Assembly (NCBI GenBank): GCA_000727475.1
Contig: KL647328.1
Location: 424,003-488,002, forward strand
Length of the DNA: 64,000 nt
DNA from: Sarcocystis neurona
Lineage: Eukaryota; Apicomplexa; Conoidasida; Eucoccidiorida; Sarcocystidae
Direction of reading: 5' to 3'
The position numbers and the translations under genes are program-made. Under the pieces are notes generated by a model that was not told where the DNA came from, did no database searches, and saw only the letters and a program-made list of their open reading frames with translations. Below are positions 1-11,139 of this stretch, piece after piece. How positions within the stretch are numbered: the stretch's first letter is position 1; each line of letters opens with the position of its first letter.

Positions 1-38
1 ATATATGTATACATAAGAAGATATGCGTGCACAACCAC

Positions 39-77
<39 letters not shown>

Positions 78-138
78 TATACGTAGAGACACCCGCATAT
101 ACATAAACGGCCAGATATATAAATTTGGCAACAGAGGA
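1..138. repeat. TA/CA microsatellite
   Basis: Alternating TA with CATA/GTATA interruptions, including an uninterrupted (TA)n core of about 30 bases near position 45-75. No coding signal is visible. It sits next to the 3' side of the minus-strand exon that ends near 184 and may be intron or 3' flank of that gene. Confidence 0.85.
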
Positions 139-183
139 ATGCGCAAAGGAAAAATGAGAAGTGCAGCGCGAGCGTCATGTTAC

Positions 184-923
184 CTGCTGCAGAAGTCGTG
201 CATGCAGTTGAGTGGGACGGGAAGCATCAGCTGCCACCACGTACAGACCCACAAGCTGCATGCCTTTACGCGTTGTCTGTATGTGTTGCAGCCGTTCTTT
301 GCAGAAGTCAACATCTACGCGGAGTTCACTTTTCTCTTCCTTGTTATCCCGCTCAAGTCCTTCCTGCTTCTGTTGCTGTGGCTCCTGCGTCTGCTGGGTC
401 ACTCCCTCCGGCTGCTGCTGCTCTGGCTCTTGGCCTGGCTGCTGCGCTTGGTCCATCTGTGCTTGGCGCCTCTCCCCCTCAATAATCCCACTGCTGCTGC
501 CGCCTCGGCCCGTGCCGCTGCCGTGCCGCCCCCGTGTGCCGCTGCTTCTGCTGCGGCCCGCTCCTCCACGTCTTCTCCGAACACTGCTGCGACTCCTCAG
601 ACTGCTGTCTCCATCCGCCCTGCTGCTGCTGCTGCTGTCTTCGTCTCCCCTCCTCCTCCTGCTGCTGCTGCTGTCATTCGAGCTGCTCCGGAAGCTGCTG
701 CTTCTGCCCTCGCTTGTACCGCGTCTCGTTCCTGTCCCGGACGGTGTGGGCTCGACTGACGCTGCGGCGGCTGCTTCTTCTGTTGCTGCTGCTGTTGGTG
801 CTGCCTCCCCTTCTGCTGCTCCTGTCCCCGCTGCCGCGCACAGTCGACCTTCCCGAGGAACTGGTAGTTCAAACGCGGTACGGAGATGCAGGTGCAGTCC
901 TTCCTCTGTAGTCGTCGTCTGCC
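184..923 (-). CDS. Unknown Ser/Arg- and Gln-rich protein, internal or 3' exon
   Basis: The minus frame is open from just inside position 1005 down to a TGA at 175-177, but it has no ATG upstream of the protein-like part. The bases 924-1002 read on the minus strand as a CTG/CTT pyrimidine tract ending in CTGCAG, which looks like an intron 3' end, so I start the exon at 923. The protein begins Thr/Glu-rich, passes through Ala/Glu, then SR-type basic stretches (for example RSRSSVRRRRGGAG), a Gln-rich segment, and ends with a more ordinary segment (ERLQHIQTTRKGMQLVGLYV). CAG|GTAACA at 184/183 is a possible donor, so the gene may continue past the left edge of the window. If it does not, the frame stops nine bases later. 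No family recognised. The SR-like composition would fit an RNA-binding or nuclear protein, but this is inference only. Confidence 0.4.
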
Positions 924-2070
924 CTGCAGGAGCAGCAGCACAGAGATGGCAGAACAGCAGCAGTAACACAGCACCAAGCAGCAGCAGCAGAGGCAGCAGC
1001 AAAACTTACTACAGCAGACGCGCACCAGGATCCATTCCTCTCACATATACGTATCTAAGTCTGTATGCATATATATGTATTATTGCTGGTAGATGTGGTA
1101 CCTCACATGCATGCGGATAGGACATCAGCAGGAGAAAGAAGAGCGGCAGGAAACAGCAAATCCAGCACCAGTAGCACCATAGGACTACTCTCACTGCTGC
1201 TACAACACAGCAGCAGCAGCGCGGGCAGCGTCCACAGCAGTGTGGGGCACCATTACGGCAGCAGCAGTAGCCCAACAAAGGGCTCGCAGCGACAAAGCAG
1301 CAGCAGCAAGGCCTCACGAAGAGGCGCTACAGGGGCAGTAGCATGCGTACCAGCTGAGGCAATACCACCTACAGCCAGGCCGCAATGAAGCAGCAGCGCA
1401 GTAAAACCCGACAACAGTATCGAAGGCAGCAGCAGCAGTAGTAGTAGGAACCCGGCCAGGAGGAGCACGTACGACAGCAGAATCAAGCAGCAGAAACAGG
1501 ACCGAATACAGCAACAGCAGCAACCGCAGCAGGGCAAATATATCAGTCAAACAGGAGCAGCAGCGGCAGCAGCAAAAGAAAAAGACAGACGCGGCGGCCC
1601 GATCGACGAGAAGCGAAAGCCGTCCTGCGCAGTGCTGAGCAAATCATCGTCAGCAGCCGTCAGAAGAACAAATACTAGTCAGCAGCACATAACAGCGGGC
1701 GCAGCAACTCCACCAGCAGCTGAACAACAGCAGCCGCAGAACAACAGCAGCAGGTATAGATAGGAGCAGCAGGGAGTGTGGCGAAGACCCACCGCAGCGC
1801 CAGATGCAAAGGCAGAACCAAGTACCAGCGTCGCAAAAACAGGCAGCAGCAGCAACGAAGAGCAGCTATGCTGAAGGAGAAAGAGGAGGACGAAGAGAAG
1901 CGTCGGAGTGCTGTAGAGGAGCACACGGCACCAGCAGCAGCAGCGTGTTTCTCCGGACGACAACAGCGGCAGCAGCAGCAACGCAGAAGCATTAGCACCT
2001 GAGGGCCCCAGCGATGTTATGAGCAACAGGAAAGGAGTAGCTGCAGCGGTACAAGCCAAGCATCACGTCG
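924..2070. other. CAG/AGC-rich tract, coding status unclear
   Basis: The plus strand is dominated by CAG/AGC/GCA. Short plus-strand frames read as Ser-, Gln- and Glu/Lys-rich peptide (for example MLKEKEEDEEKRRSAVEEH around 1868-1925), but none has a clean start and each is interrupted by stops. Read on the minus strand the same DNA is a pyrimidine-rich CTG tract, which would suit an intron between the minus-strand exons at 184-923 and 2369-3016. I cannot decide between plus-strand exons and a minus-strand intron. Confidence 0.4.
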
Positions 2071-2368
2071 CACGGCAAAGCATTCGGTATGCGCATACAT
2101 AAACGTATACATATATATATATACACGCGATGCATGCAAATATATTTATAATACGCCACATATATGAAAGTACAGACGCACGTAAAAATCAACAAGCACA
2201 TACGCAGAGATACAGACATTCATACATATATATATATAAATGGCGTATCCCTAGCTATGCACTTATATATATATATATGTAAACATATATGTCTGCACAC
2301 GTATATACGTGTATATCCATGTGGCTGTCCACATCCAGGCGCTGATTCATTTACGTGTATGAACCGCT

Positions 2369-3016
2369 TTACTTGCGCTGTTGACTGTTCACCAACGTCT
2401 TCGCAGTAGACAGTCGCTCTTTGTCTACGCCTTCTCTTATAAAAGTTGATATACGTGCACCAGGAGGACCTGCATGTGTCTCTCTAAGTAGGCGAACAGG
2501 AGAAGGGGAGAGTGAAGATGGCCTACCTAGCACAGCGCCACATATTACGAACAAATGTTGTTGCTGCTGCTGCCCTGTTCCTGCTGCTGGCGCTGCACCT
2601 GCAGCTGCGTCACGGCGCCGCTCTTCGTCGAAGTCCAGGTCGTCGCCCTCTCGCTCCACACAAGTCCCCCCCCCGTGCTCCTGCTGCCTCTGCTCCTGTT
2701 GTGACTGCTGCTGCTGCTGCTCGCGCTGCGGCTCCTGCCGGTGTTGGTGCTGCGGGTCCCTCGCTTCCTCTTCTTTCTCGTCTTCCTCCTGCTGCAGTTC
2801 CCTGTCTGTGTGCTGCGCCTCCTGGTCCTGCTGCCCTCCGCCCTCCCGCTGCTGCCCGCCCCGCCGTTGCCGCAGCCGTCGGCCTTCTTCCTGCTGCCGT
2901 TGCTGCTGCTGTTGCTGCTGCCGCTGCTGCAAAGTAACGAAGTGTCTGGTGCAGTGTTGCGCGATAGAAAACAGCAGCAGCGGATGAACGTGGCTGCACG
3001 CACACAGCAAACGCAT
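2369..3016 (-). CDS. Unknown Gln/Glu/Arg-rich protein, 215 aa
   Basis: ATG at 3016, TAA at 2371-2369. The first residues (MRLLCACSHVHPLLLFSIAQ) are hydrophobic enough to be a weak signal peptide or anchor. They are followed by Gln runs and highly charged Glu/Arg/Gln coiled-coil-like sequence, an acidic patch (EGDDLDFDEERRRDA), and a C-terminal 60 residues of ordinary composition (ISTFIREGVDKERL near the end). The bases before the first Gln run (TTACTTTGCAG) would also make a good splice acceptor, so the N-terminus could instead come from an upstream exon. The 3' end contains CAA|GTAAAG overlapping the stop, another possible splice site. No family recognised. The charged C-terminal frame is much more protein-like than the other five frames. 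Confidence 0.5.
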   Translation of the reverse strand: MRLLCACSHVHPLLLFSIAQHCTRHFVTLQQRQQQQQQQRQQEEGRRLRQRRGGQQREGGGQQDQEAQHTDRELQQEEDEKEEEARDPQHQHRQEPQREQQQQQSQQEQRQQEHGGGTCVEREGDDLDFDEERRRDAAAGAAPAAGTGQQQQQHLFVICGAVLGRPSSLSPSPVRLLRETHAGPPGARISTFIREGVDKERLSTAKTLVNSQQRK

Positions 3017-3119
3017 GCAGTTCACGTTTTAGAATGTCTCTCAACAAGGAAGTTGAAGATGTACACATCTTCGTCTCTGTCCCACAAAAGTTCTCTCTTT
3101 CCAGTTTCCATGAAAATTT

Positions 3120-4500
3120 GAAATAACTTCACGTGTGGGTCTCCGCGTACACATACGCGAATAGATGCGTACACGCTTTATACACGTATGTACAGATCGT
3201 CCCTCTATTTCACTGTATATATATATATATCCTCCACTCACTAACAACACATATACGTACACATATGTTCTTACGCTTACACACACATATACATATACGT
3301 ATATGCGTTCATTTACACATATCTGTGTGTATAGATATATCTCCCTTCTACATCAGTATACACGTATATATACACATGTACGTATACGTCGATAGTATCA
3401 AAAACACATATATACATACAAACGCATGTACTTACACATATACATACACTTACATACTTATACATACGCACGTACACACTCATACACACATATGCATGTA
3501 TACATATATACACACACATATATACACATATACATATATATATATATGTCTATTTGTAGAATAAGGAGAGGGGTACAAGGTAACAGCGGCCCACACGTAT
3601 AGACGGAGGGTGACACGAAAAGGTAGACGGCGGCGCATACGTATACGTGTACGCAGAATTTTTGATGTCCGTCTGTCTCTTCGTTGAGCCACTCACGTAC
3701 AAATACGTGTAACTCCATATCTCTCTATGACATACATATATATCTTATCTTCGGACAACCATATCTATACGTATGCCTATTTATTTCACGAGGGCGTCCC
3801 TATACACGTGTGCATACCTACACAGATTTAGACGTGTATATATATATATATGTACGTGTACACACAATCACATATATCTACGTGTGTGTGGAAACACACA
3901 TGCGTACATCCATACATGTATATCTATGTGCCTGAACGACCTACTCACGTACATATATGTAACTACGTATCTCTCTCTCCATATATATAAGTATCTACGT
4001 ATACTGCGGACGATTATATCTATATATACTCCTCTACGTACTTCACACGACTGTGTGCCTATATATATATGTAGATATCTATACAGGGTTACATGTACAT
4101 GTATACGTATGGACAGAGAGACAGAGTCACATGTGGATGTATACATATATATACATATGTGTACGCACAATCACACGCGTATATCTACGTATATACATAT
4201 ATATTTATATATATATTCGCCCTGAGAGCTATATATGGACATACATACACACACATAAATATATCTATACTAGTATGCGTACATACAATCACATGCACAT
4301 ATCCATGTACATACATGTATATATATATGTGTATGTGTATATCCGCAGAGAGAGTTATATACGAATATATACATATATCTAATATATATACATACTCCTA
4401 TTTGTACACACAATCATATGCATACACATCTATGTGCATACTAGGACTTACGTCCACACGTCTGGGTGAATGATTTGAACACACGTGCAAATGCCTCTCA
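3120..4500. repeat. TA/CA/TACG microsatellite block
   Basis: About 1.4 kb of ACATA, TATACG and TATA repeats with scattered non-repetitive bases. The open frames across it encode only Tyr/Ile/Thr/His runs and are not genes. Nothing else is visible. Confidence 0.85.
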
Positions 4501-4555
4501 TATGCGTCCACTGCCGCACCGCAACATATAGAGAGAGGGTCGCCCCCCCCCGCGG

Positions 4556-4750
4556 ATGATGGAGGGACGCAGACGGAGGGAGACGTGGAGACGGCCTGCG
4601 TCTCACGCAGTGCGGCGCAGACTCGCCATCTTTAAGTGCTGCTGTGGGACGACACCTGTGCGTTTCTCGATATACAGAGGGCTCCACCAAGAGCCGGACT
4701 TTGGTAGGCGCAGCCAGCCACAGAGGAAACGCATGCAAAAGAAAAAGTAG
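4556..4750 (+). CDS. Possible small basic protein, 64 aa
   Basis: Two tandem ATGs (4556 and 4559) open a 64-codon frame in a non-repetitive island between microsatellites. The product is strongly basic (RRRRETWRR near the start, RKRMQKKK at the end) with a CCC cluster in the middle. The island could equally be an exon on the minus strand. No family recognised. Confidence 0.18.
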   Translation: MMEGRRRRETWRRPASHAVRRRLAIFKCCCGTTPVRFSIYRGLHQEPDFGRRSQPQRKRMQKKK

Positions 4751-5451
4751 ACACCCGCACACACACACACATACACATATGTATACACACGCAGACAGGT
4801 AGTAGAGTCGGGCGGGGACAGGGTCGCAAAAGTACGGGGAAAGCGGCAGACACCACAGTAGGGGAGTTAGCTGGGAAAGCCGTAGAAAACGACGCATAGG
4901 AAAAGAGGTAGACACGAGTAGACACCGGTAGACACAGGAGGTGGACACGGATGCGGACCGGTATATAGAAAGGTAGCGACAGACATACGCCCAATATACT
5001 TCTCTGAGCGTCTCCAGACATATACAAATAACGAGTGCGCATTATATATATATATATATGTAGGGGTGCGGGCCGCTGGGGAAGCTCCGCAGGGTCACAG
5101 AAATACATTTATATATATATGTAGAGAGAGAGAGGAAAGACAGACCACGTGGAGACACTACATGAGACCCGTATATACGAGGCATCCTATACACACATAT
5201 ATATGCAATATATGCATATATATATATATGTATATAAAAAGAGAGAGACACAGCGACAGACAGACAGACACCGTGGACATGCTCTATAAGACCTGTTCAT
5301 ACGGAGCACCCTATATATACGTATATCTGCAATAAACACGTACATATATGTACATATGTAGAGGAAGAAGAAGTTTTTTTAATGCTTGTGCGATACGTGC
5401 ACATATGTGTGTGTCTTTCCGACGTATATAAGAAATCCATCAGTACACAGA
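4751..5451. repeat. CA/TA microsatellite with two diverged copies of a mixed unit
   Basis: Mostly CACACA, TATATG and GAGAGA. Two related stretches (about 5100-5200 and 5205-5320) share the order TATATATATGTA, GAGAGAGA, GACAGACA, TATAAGACC or ATGAGACC, CATACG/TATACGA, CCTATA, which suggests an old duplication of about 110 bp. No gene is visible. Confidence 0.6.
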
Positions 5452-6604
5452 AGGGCGAGGAAGCGTAGTGCTGCGGCGGCGTGGACTCACGTAGCGACAA
5501 ATCGGCTGCGGAAACAGCAGGAGGAGGCAGCAGCAGGAGCCGCAGCAGCAGGAGCAGCAGCAGTCCCAGCAGCAGCACCACTTGGAAACGTTTGCTGCTT
5601 CTCACGTGCCCCTGCTGCTGCTGCGACTGCGGATGACGAGGAGGACGACGAGGAAGAAGGAGAGAACGAGGAAGAAAAGGGAAACGAAAAAGAGGATAGG
5701 GACGGTGGAGGCGAGGCCATCCTTGCAGTCGGTATGAAAATATATCGCGGCTCTTTCGCCGAAGCCCGCCGGTGTGCGCCTTCTGCTGCAGAGTCGCTGC
5801 TGCTTCTGCTCCGAAACAGCTGATGCTGCTGCTGCTGAAGGAACGGCGCTGCTGCTGCTCCTCCTGCTCCCAAAGGACTGTACTGCTGTTCTTGTTCACC
5901 ACGTCCTGCGAGCGCCCGAAAGCAGCACTGCCGTTGCTGCAGCGGCGGGGGGTGTGAACGCTTTTGGTGCAGCGCGAAATGGACGCCTGAGGCTCGTGCT
6001 GCTGCACGAGACTCTTACTGCGACTTGTCTGCGGCACCTCCCACTTCCTGCTGCTGCTGCTGCCGCTGCTGCTAGTGCTGCTGTTGTTGCAGCTGCTGTT
6101 GCTGTCGCTGCTGCCGCTGGTACTGCTGTTGCTGCCGCTGCTGTTGCTGCCGCTGCTGTTGCTGCCGATGCTGTTGCTGCCGATGCTGTTGCTGCCGATG
6201 CTGTCGCTGCCCCTGCTGCTGCCGCTGCTGTTGGTGCTGCGGCTGCAGTGCTCCCCCGAGGGGTGCTGCTGCTGTTGCTGCTGTCGGGTGTCGAGGAAGC
6301 AGAAGCACCAGCAGTGGTCCTCGGTAGCTCAGGTTTCTGCGGAAGCGCACGTCAAGAACAACACAGAGGCAAATGGGAAGAAGACGAAGAAGAAGAAGAA
6401 AAAGAAGAAAGCACGAAGAAAGCGCGGAAGACGAGAAAGGAACTGAACAAGAAGGTGGCGCAGACGAACACGAAGAACACGGAAGTGCGAGGACAGAATC
6501 CAAGGAGAGGAGGTCGCTTAAGAAGCAAGAGCAGGACACAGCGACAGCGAAGAAGGAGACAAGAAGAAGAGAAGCAAGAGCAATGGGCTGATGGCAGCAG
6601 ATAG
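5452..6604 (+). CDS. Unknown acidic/basic charged protein, two exons (partial 5' end)
   Basis: Exon A runs to 5731 and reads as Ala/Gln-rich then strongly acidic (DDEEDDEEEGENEEE near its end, then GGGEAILAV). It ends at a good donor, G|GTATGA. Exon B starts at 6333 after GTAGCTCAG and reads on as an acidic patch (KWEEDEEEEEKEEST) followed by a long basic Lys/Arg-rich tail, stopping at TAG 6602-6604. Donor phase 1 and acceptor phase agree, giving a continuous reading frame. The 600-bp intron is a CTG/CTT-type tract that includes a 15-bp minisatellite near 6120-6240. No ATG is visible in exon A, so the true 5' end lies upstream or further exons are missing; the exon A start given is approximate. 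Acidic-then-basic composition is common in nucleolar or chromatin proteins, but I make no functional claim. Confidence 0.42.
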
Positions 6605-7410
6605 TCCGAAGCCGGGGCAGCAACGGCCGCAGATCAGCAGCAGCACGAGAAGAAGATGGAAGAGCAGCAGCAGATGAAAGGGGAAGTCGACAGCATGCTA
6701 GTCGAAGAGGAAGACACAGGCGCACAGAGGAAGAAGACCCGACAGCGAGGTGGCAGCGGGAATCGAAGAAAAAGAGGAAGCACCAAGAAGAGACCTTGCT
6801 GCAGAAGAAGCAGCAAAAGCAGCTGCAGCAGCGGGGGAGGGGACAGCCGAGGTGCAGACAGCAGCAAACGCAGCAGCAGCGCCAGCAGCAGACGCAGGAG
6901 CAGAAGCAGCAGTAGAGGCAGTGGCAGAGGCAGCAGCAGAGGCAGCAGCAGAAGCAGCAGCCGACATGCGGCAGAGACAGAAGTAGCGGAAGAAGAAGAG
7001 AAGAAGGATGTGTGAGCACCAGAAAATGTGTGCGCAGTCGAAGCAGGAGGTGCAGGACAGAGAAACGCAGCAGCAAACACGGAAGCAGCAGCAGAAGCAA
7101 AAGCAGCAGCAGAAGTGGAAGCGGCACACGAGGAAGCAGCACACGAGGAAGCAGCAGCAGCGCCAGGAAATACGCAGCCGCGCAGTCGGGGGCAGAGAGA
7201 GAGAGACCGAGACAGCAGCAGGCCCGCATAGAGACGGGACGTGTTGTTCAGCAGCAGCATCAGCACGTCAGCTGCAGCAGCAGGAAGCCACGCAAGGCAA
7301 AGACGGCAAGCGACAGAGACATAAGAAAAGAGACAGAGGCTTCTACCAAACGCATGCGTCTCGACAGGGGGTGCTGCACAAGAGGGCAGAAAATCGCTCA
7401 CGTGGAAATC
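6605..7410 (+). other. CAG/GAA-rich tract, possible Ala/Glu-rich exons
   Basis: The plus strand is rich in CAG, GAA and GCA. One frame (about 6735-6986) reads as a regular Ala/Glu helix-like protein (EAVAEAAAEAAAEAAAD at the end), and another (7028-7231) as a similar Ala/Glu peptide. They are in different frames and neither has a clear start or splice context. They could be further exons of the gene to the left or noncoding tract. Confidence 0.25.
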
Positions 7411-7439
7411 TACTCGGTTTATTCATACACAGACAATAA

Positions 7440-8330
7440 AATTATATTGACATATATTCGGAAAGTCACCATTCTCTCTCTCTCTATATATATACATATA
7501 TATATATATATACGTATATACGTGGGCGTCGTTGTATGCACGTCGTGATACGTACTCGCAATGTCCTCTCTCTCTATATATATACATATATATGTATATA
7601 TACACCTATAAAGCCACACACTCTTCAACACAAATATATATATATAATGTAAATGTACACATAATTAGGACAGGACTCCATTACGCACCGCACCATCCGT
7701 GCCGTATATATACATATCTACATATATATATATATATATAAATCTTCACGAGTCCCTATATATATGTGTAGACGCCTGCGAATATATACGTACATCTGCG
7801 CAATTGATATATATAATATATATAAATATCGAGAGAGAAGAAATGTCCTACGCATGCTCAAGCGTAGCAATTAAGAAGTTGCACACAGGCCGGCGCATAT
7901 TGGAACGCCTAGCCGTGTATGCCAGTTCACCAGAGACTTAAGTTACTATTAAACGAAGGCGAACCATCTCTATTTATGTGGACAAAACCTCTTATGAGCT
8001 TCCCCTCAATGCAGCGCACACACACATTATATATATATGTATGTAAAATCTTTTCATGTAGGGATACATAACTATAAGCTCCCCCTAAACGTAGCACATA
8101 CATATACATATATATATATACTTATATATGTATGTGTAAAGTCTTGTCATGTAGGGGTACATAGCTATAGGCTTCCCCAGAATATATATATATATATATA
8201 TATGTGAAATGTTTATGTTCGGGCGCATAGCTACACGCTCCCCCTAAGACCAGTATACACCTCTCTCTCTGTTTCTGTCTCTGTCTTTCTCTCTCTATAT
8301 ATATGTTCACTGATATAATGAGTATATGCG
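7440..8330. repeat. CT/TA microsatellite block
   Basis: Repeats of CTCTCTCTATATATATACATATATATATATACG, at least twice (7475-7525 and 7565-7605), then TA-rich DNA containing the degenerate unit described separately. No gene visible. Confidence 0.75.
7985..8260. repeat. Degenerate tandem unit with AGCTTCCCC/AGCTCCCCC core
   Basis: Four related segments, with cores near 7998, 8077, 8171 and 8237, share the order CATGTAGGG.TACATA, CTATAAGCTCCCCC and then TA repeat. Spacing is uneven (about 66-94 bp), because the TA tracts between the cores vary in length. Confidence 0.65.
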
Positions 8331-8339
8331 TCCACGCGA

Positions 8340-9440
8340 GAATATATATACATATATATATACCTGTACGTTTACGTGTACATGTGTCCACATGCAGGCA
8401 CAGGTGGAGGGCCTGCTGCTGGTTTGTTGCCTCGTACGTCCTGCGCCTCGAAGAACGCCTGGGGGTAGTTCCAAAGGAGGAGCGCCCCATAGCACATTTC
8501 TGCCGTCCGCGTATTCGTCGTCTCCTGACGTATTTATATATATATGTAAGTCCTTTATAGAGAAGCAGCAAGACACACACAAGCAGCTGCAGGTGCAAAC
8601 CTCTATGTGTGTGGACCTTCTCCCCTAAGCGAAGCTCGGTACAGACTCCACGGGGGCACCTGGGAGAGCCGGCGTCAGGCCCGCACGTACTTACATACAC
8701 ATGTAGAATATGTACATAGATATACGTACATACGCATACATCTACATACACATATATAAACGTATGTATACACGCCTATAGCCATACACATACATAGATA
8801 TCGTCCCGCAACGAATGTACGTAAGTATATGCGTAGGCACAGATACTGAGATGAGGAAGCCCTGTGTGTGTCTCACGCGCAGCAAGGCGGGTAGCGCGAG
8901 GCCGTGGAGGCCAGTAGTGGGCAGCGGTGGCACGCCTAATCGAAGAAGGTGGCTTCTTCTCTCTATATATGCAGAGGACCACTTGTCTCTGTGGCGGCCT
9001 CTGCGGGAGACTTGGACCCGCCGGGAAAATGAGACATAAATTTACGACGTCTGCGGCGAGGGAGACGCGACACTTCGAAGTGGACACGTGGAAGTCCGCA
9101 CGCATGCGCGCCTTGTCTGGGTGGATGTGTGTTGGTGTCGGCACACGGGGGGCGGGTGGCTGCGTCTCTGTGTCTGTGTGCATGCGGTATATTTGCGTGT
9201 CTGTGGGTGTGTGTGTACGTATGTATATACGTATCTGTGTTTGGGTGTATATATGTATGTATATATGTTATGTATGTATGTATGTATTTTATGTGTATAT
9301 GTATTTTATGTATGTATGCATTTTATGTATATCCCCATATGTGTGTGGGTGTATCTTTGTATGTACACATGTATGTGTGTGTGTGTATATATGTATGTAT
9401 ATGCGTTATGTATGTATATATTCTATGTATGTATGTATCT
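8340..9440. other. Mixed island, no gene that I can support
   Basis: 8400-8700 and 8860-9130 are non-repetitive, GC-rich islands; 9180-9440 is TG/TA (TATGTATG) microsatellite. Frames of 70-135 codons occur on both strands, but they all run into repeat and none shows a domain. Short exons could be hidden here. Confidence 0.4.
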
Positions 9441-9444
9441 AGGT

Positions 9445-9783
9445 ATGCGCAGCGCAGCTGGTGCCCTCAAGACTTTTCTGCGGGATCGACTGCTGCGGGA
9501 GCTGCGTTGGGGAAACAGCAGCCTACGCAGCGGGCTCCAGCGGTATCGGGTTGCCTTCCACCTCCGTGTCTATACACCTATTTACGTGCGTACGTACATG
9601 TACGCATATAATTTAGGTGGATGGGGTTCGGCGCAGAGAGAGAGACAGAGAAAACGCGGTTTGTATAGACGCGAGACGGCCACGCGTCGGGGAAGTTTTT
9701 GCGTTCCGGAGAGTTGTTTCATATTTCTATTCCTTGCTGCTCCGGAGGGGGCAGGGCTCGCGAACAAGGCGCAGGGCACGTAA
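9445..9783 (+). CDS. Possible short protein with presequence-like N-terminus, 112 aa
   Basis: The ATG at 9445 follows directly after a TATG microsatellite ending in CTAG, which could also be a splice acceptor. The first 35 residues are amphipathic and basic without acidic clusters (MRSAAGALKTFLRDRLLREL), as in mitochondrial targeting sequences. A short repeat-derived stretch (TPIYVRTYMYAYN) interrupts the middle and may be a small intron beginning at CGG|GTTGCC. The frame resumes with a basic segment and a hydrophobic one, and stops at 9781-9783. No family recognised. The minus strand also has an open frame over 9582-9977. Confidence 0.28.
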   Translation: MRSAAGALKTFLRDRLLRELRWGNSSLRSGLQRYRVAFHLRVYTPIYVRTYMYAYNLGGWGSAQRERQRKRGLYRRETATRRGSFCVPESCFIFLFLAAPEGAGLANKAQGT

Positions 9784-10012
9784 TATTCTGCATGCAGACA
9801 TACAAAAAGGGATAGATGGTAGACACACAAACGGAAGCCACACGGAGCAGGAGGGTGTGGAGCGAGGGAGAGTTTCACCTGAGCGAAGACGGGAAAAGAT
9901 AGACATGCAGACACCCACCCTTCAGCACTACCTCTTTTCGCAAACGTGCACACACTTATTACGGCAGTGAAGCACAAGATTTAACAAATAATAAATAGAC
10001 GTGTAGTAGGTG

Positions 10013-11139
10013 TTACGAAGAGATGTTGGGATAGCAAGAGCGCACCGCGACGCCGAAAAATCCGTTGCGCATGCACTGCCGGTATGACCAGCGCAGCTGC
10101 CGCGTAGACGACGTGTACACCGCAGCACAGACACACACACACATATTCTCTACAGAAAAGACCAGTTGCAGCCTCGCGGTGTAGAGCGGCCTATCCAGGA
10201 AGCTGTGCTTCCCATAAAGTTCTCTGCGATCCTCGAAGACTACGTGTAGACGCGCCCCCGGCTGTTGTTTAACGATCGTCCTGTTGCGACTGGAGGCGCG
10301 TGGACCACTGCGACACAGACTGCGAGCCTTTTTCCCTGGTCGAGCGCATGCGCCGCTGCTACTGCTCCGTTGGCGGTTGCAGCTGCTGTGCTGCCTGTTG
10401 CGCCATATTTGCGATTTCTCTGTAGCTAACGTTGCTGGCGACTCTGGTTTTCCTGCGTTCACCGCTGTCGCTGCTACAGCATGAGGAAAGGCGTGCGGTC
10501 GCTGCTGCTGCTGCTCCTCCTCCTGCTCCCGGTCCTCCTCCTGGACGCGCTCCTGCCGGGGCTTCGGGCAGCTGCTGCGGTGCCGGACCGCAACACTTGT
10601 GAGGAGGAGACCGCTCACCGGGCTCTCTAGCAACAGCAGCACGAGAAGCGCCGACGCCTCTCTGTAGGAGGGAAGAAGAGGAAGCAGCAGCGGAACGAGC
10701 GGCCTGAGCAGCCACAGCAGAAGCGCTACGCAAAGAGCAGCTACCTGGTCTGCAGGGCTGCCATTTTGAGACGCTTTTTTTTGGCCACCGCATGCCCAGC
10801 CCATGCTGTCCTTCGTCTTTCCCCATATTCCTTGTTCCGGTGTACGTACACCGCTTTTCGTGTCGTGAAGCGCCCCTCCCTTGCAGCAGCGCGGCTGACT
10901 TCTATCTGTTTGAAAGCTGCCGCGCTGAGTGTGTGCAGTGGGCTTGAGAATTTTTTCCACTTCTGCGGGCGCGCGGAACTTTTTTCTTTTGCCTTGCAGG
11001 CGCCCTTTCTGCGTCCGTTGCTTTGCTGCGCTCTGCCTACCGATATTTTTGCCCGCGTCTGTGTGCGTCTCCCAGCGAGTGGCCCGCGCTTCTTCTGTGT
11101 TGCAGCAATCGGCTGCAGCAGAACTTGTTGTTCCACCAT
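10013..11139 (-). CDS. Unknown basic protein, two-exon model of 347 aa
   Basis: Model: ATG at 11139 in a good context (GCGATGG), exon 1 to 10745 (ACCAG|GTAGCT), an 83-bp intron, exon 2 from 10661 (a long pyrimidine tract ending CCTCCTACAG) to the TAA at 10015-10013. The phases agree. Exon 1 is Lys/Arg-rich (AVAKKKRLKMAALQ at its end). Exon 2 has a hydrophobic stretch (ALLVLLLLESPVSGLLLTSV), Glu/Gln-rich and Ser-rich linkers, then a well-formed segment (EDRRELYGKHSFLDRPLY). The intron has CTG-type pyrimidine sequence on the sense strand, as in other introns here. A rival reading skips the intron: the exon 2 frame is open without a stop back to 11374, giving a different N-terminal half. I prefer the spliced form because of its clean splice sites and starting ATG. 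No family recognised. Confidence 0.4.

Noticed and set aside
175..1002. 275-codon minus frame beginning with an apparent signal peptide (LLPLLLLLGAVLLLLF)
   Set aside because: The first codon is TTG and no ATG precedes it. The hydrophobic start is the translation of a CTG pyrimidine tract ending in CAG, so it is better read as intron plus acceptor.
3133..4473. Many 60-150 codon frames rich in Tyr, Ile, Thr and His
   Set aside because: They are direct translations of TA/CA/TACG microsatellite; the same occurs at 42-43, 53.8-55, 56.3-58 and 59.5-63.7 kb.
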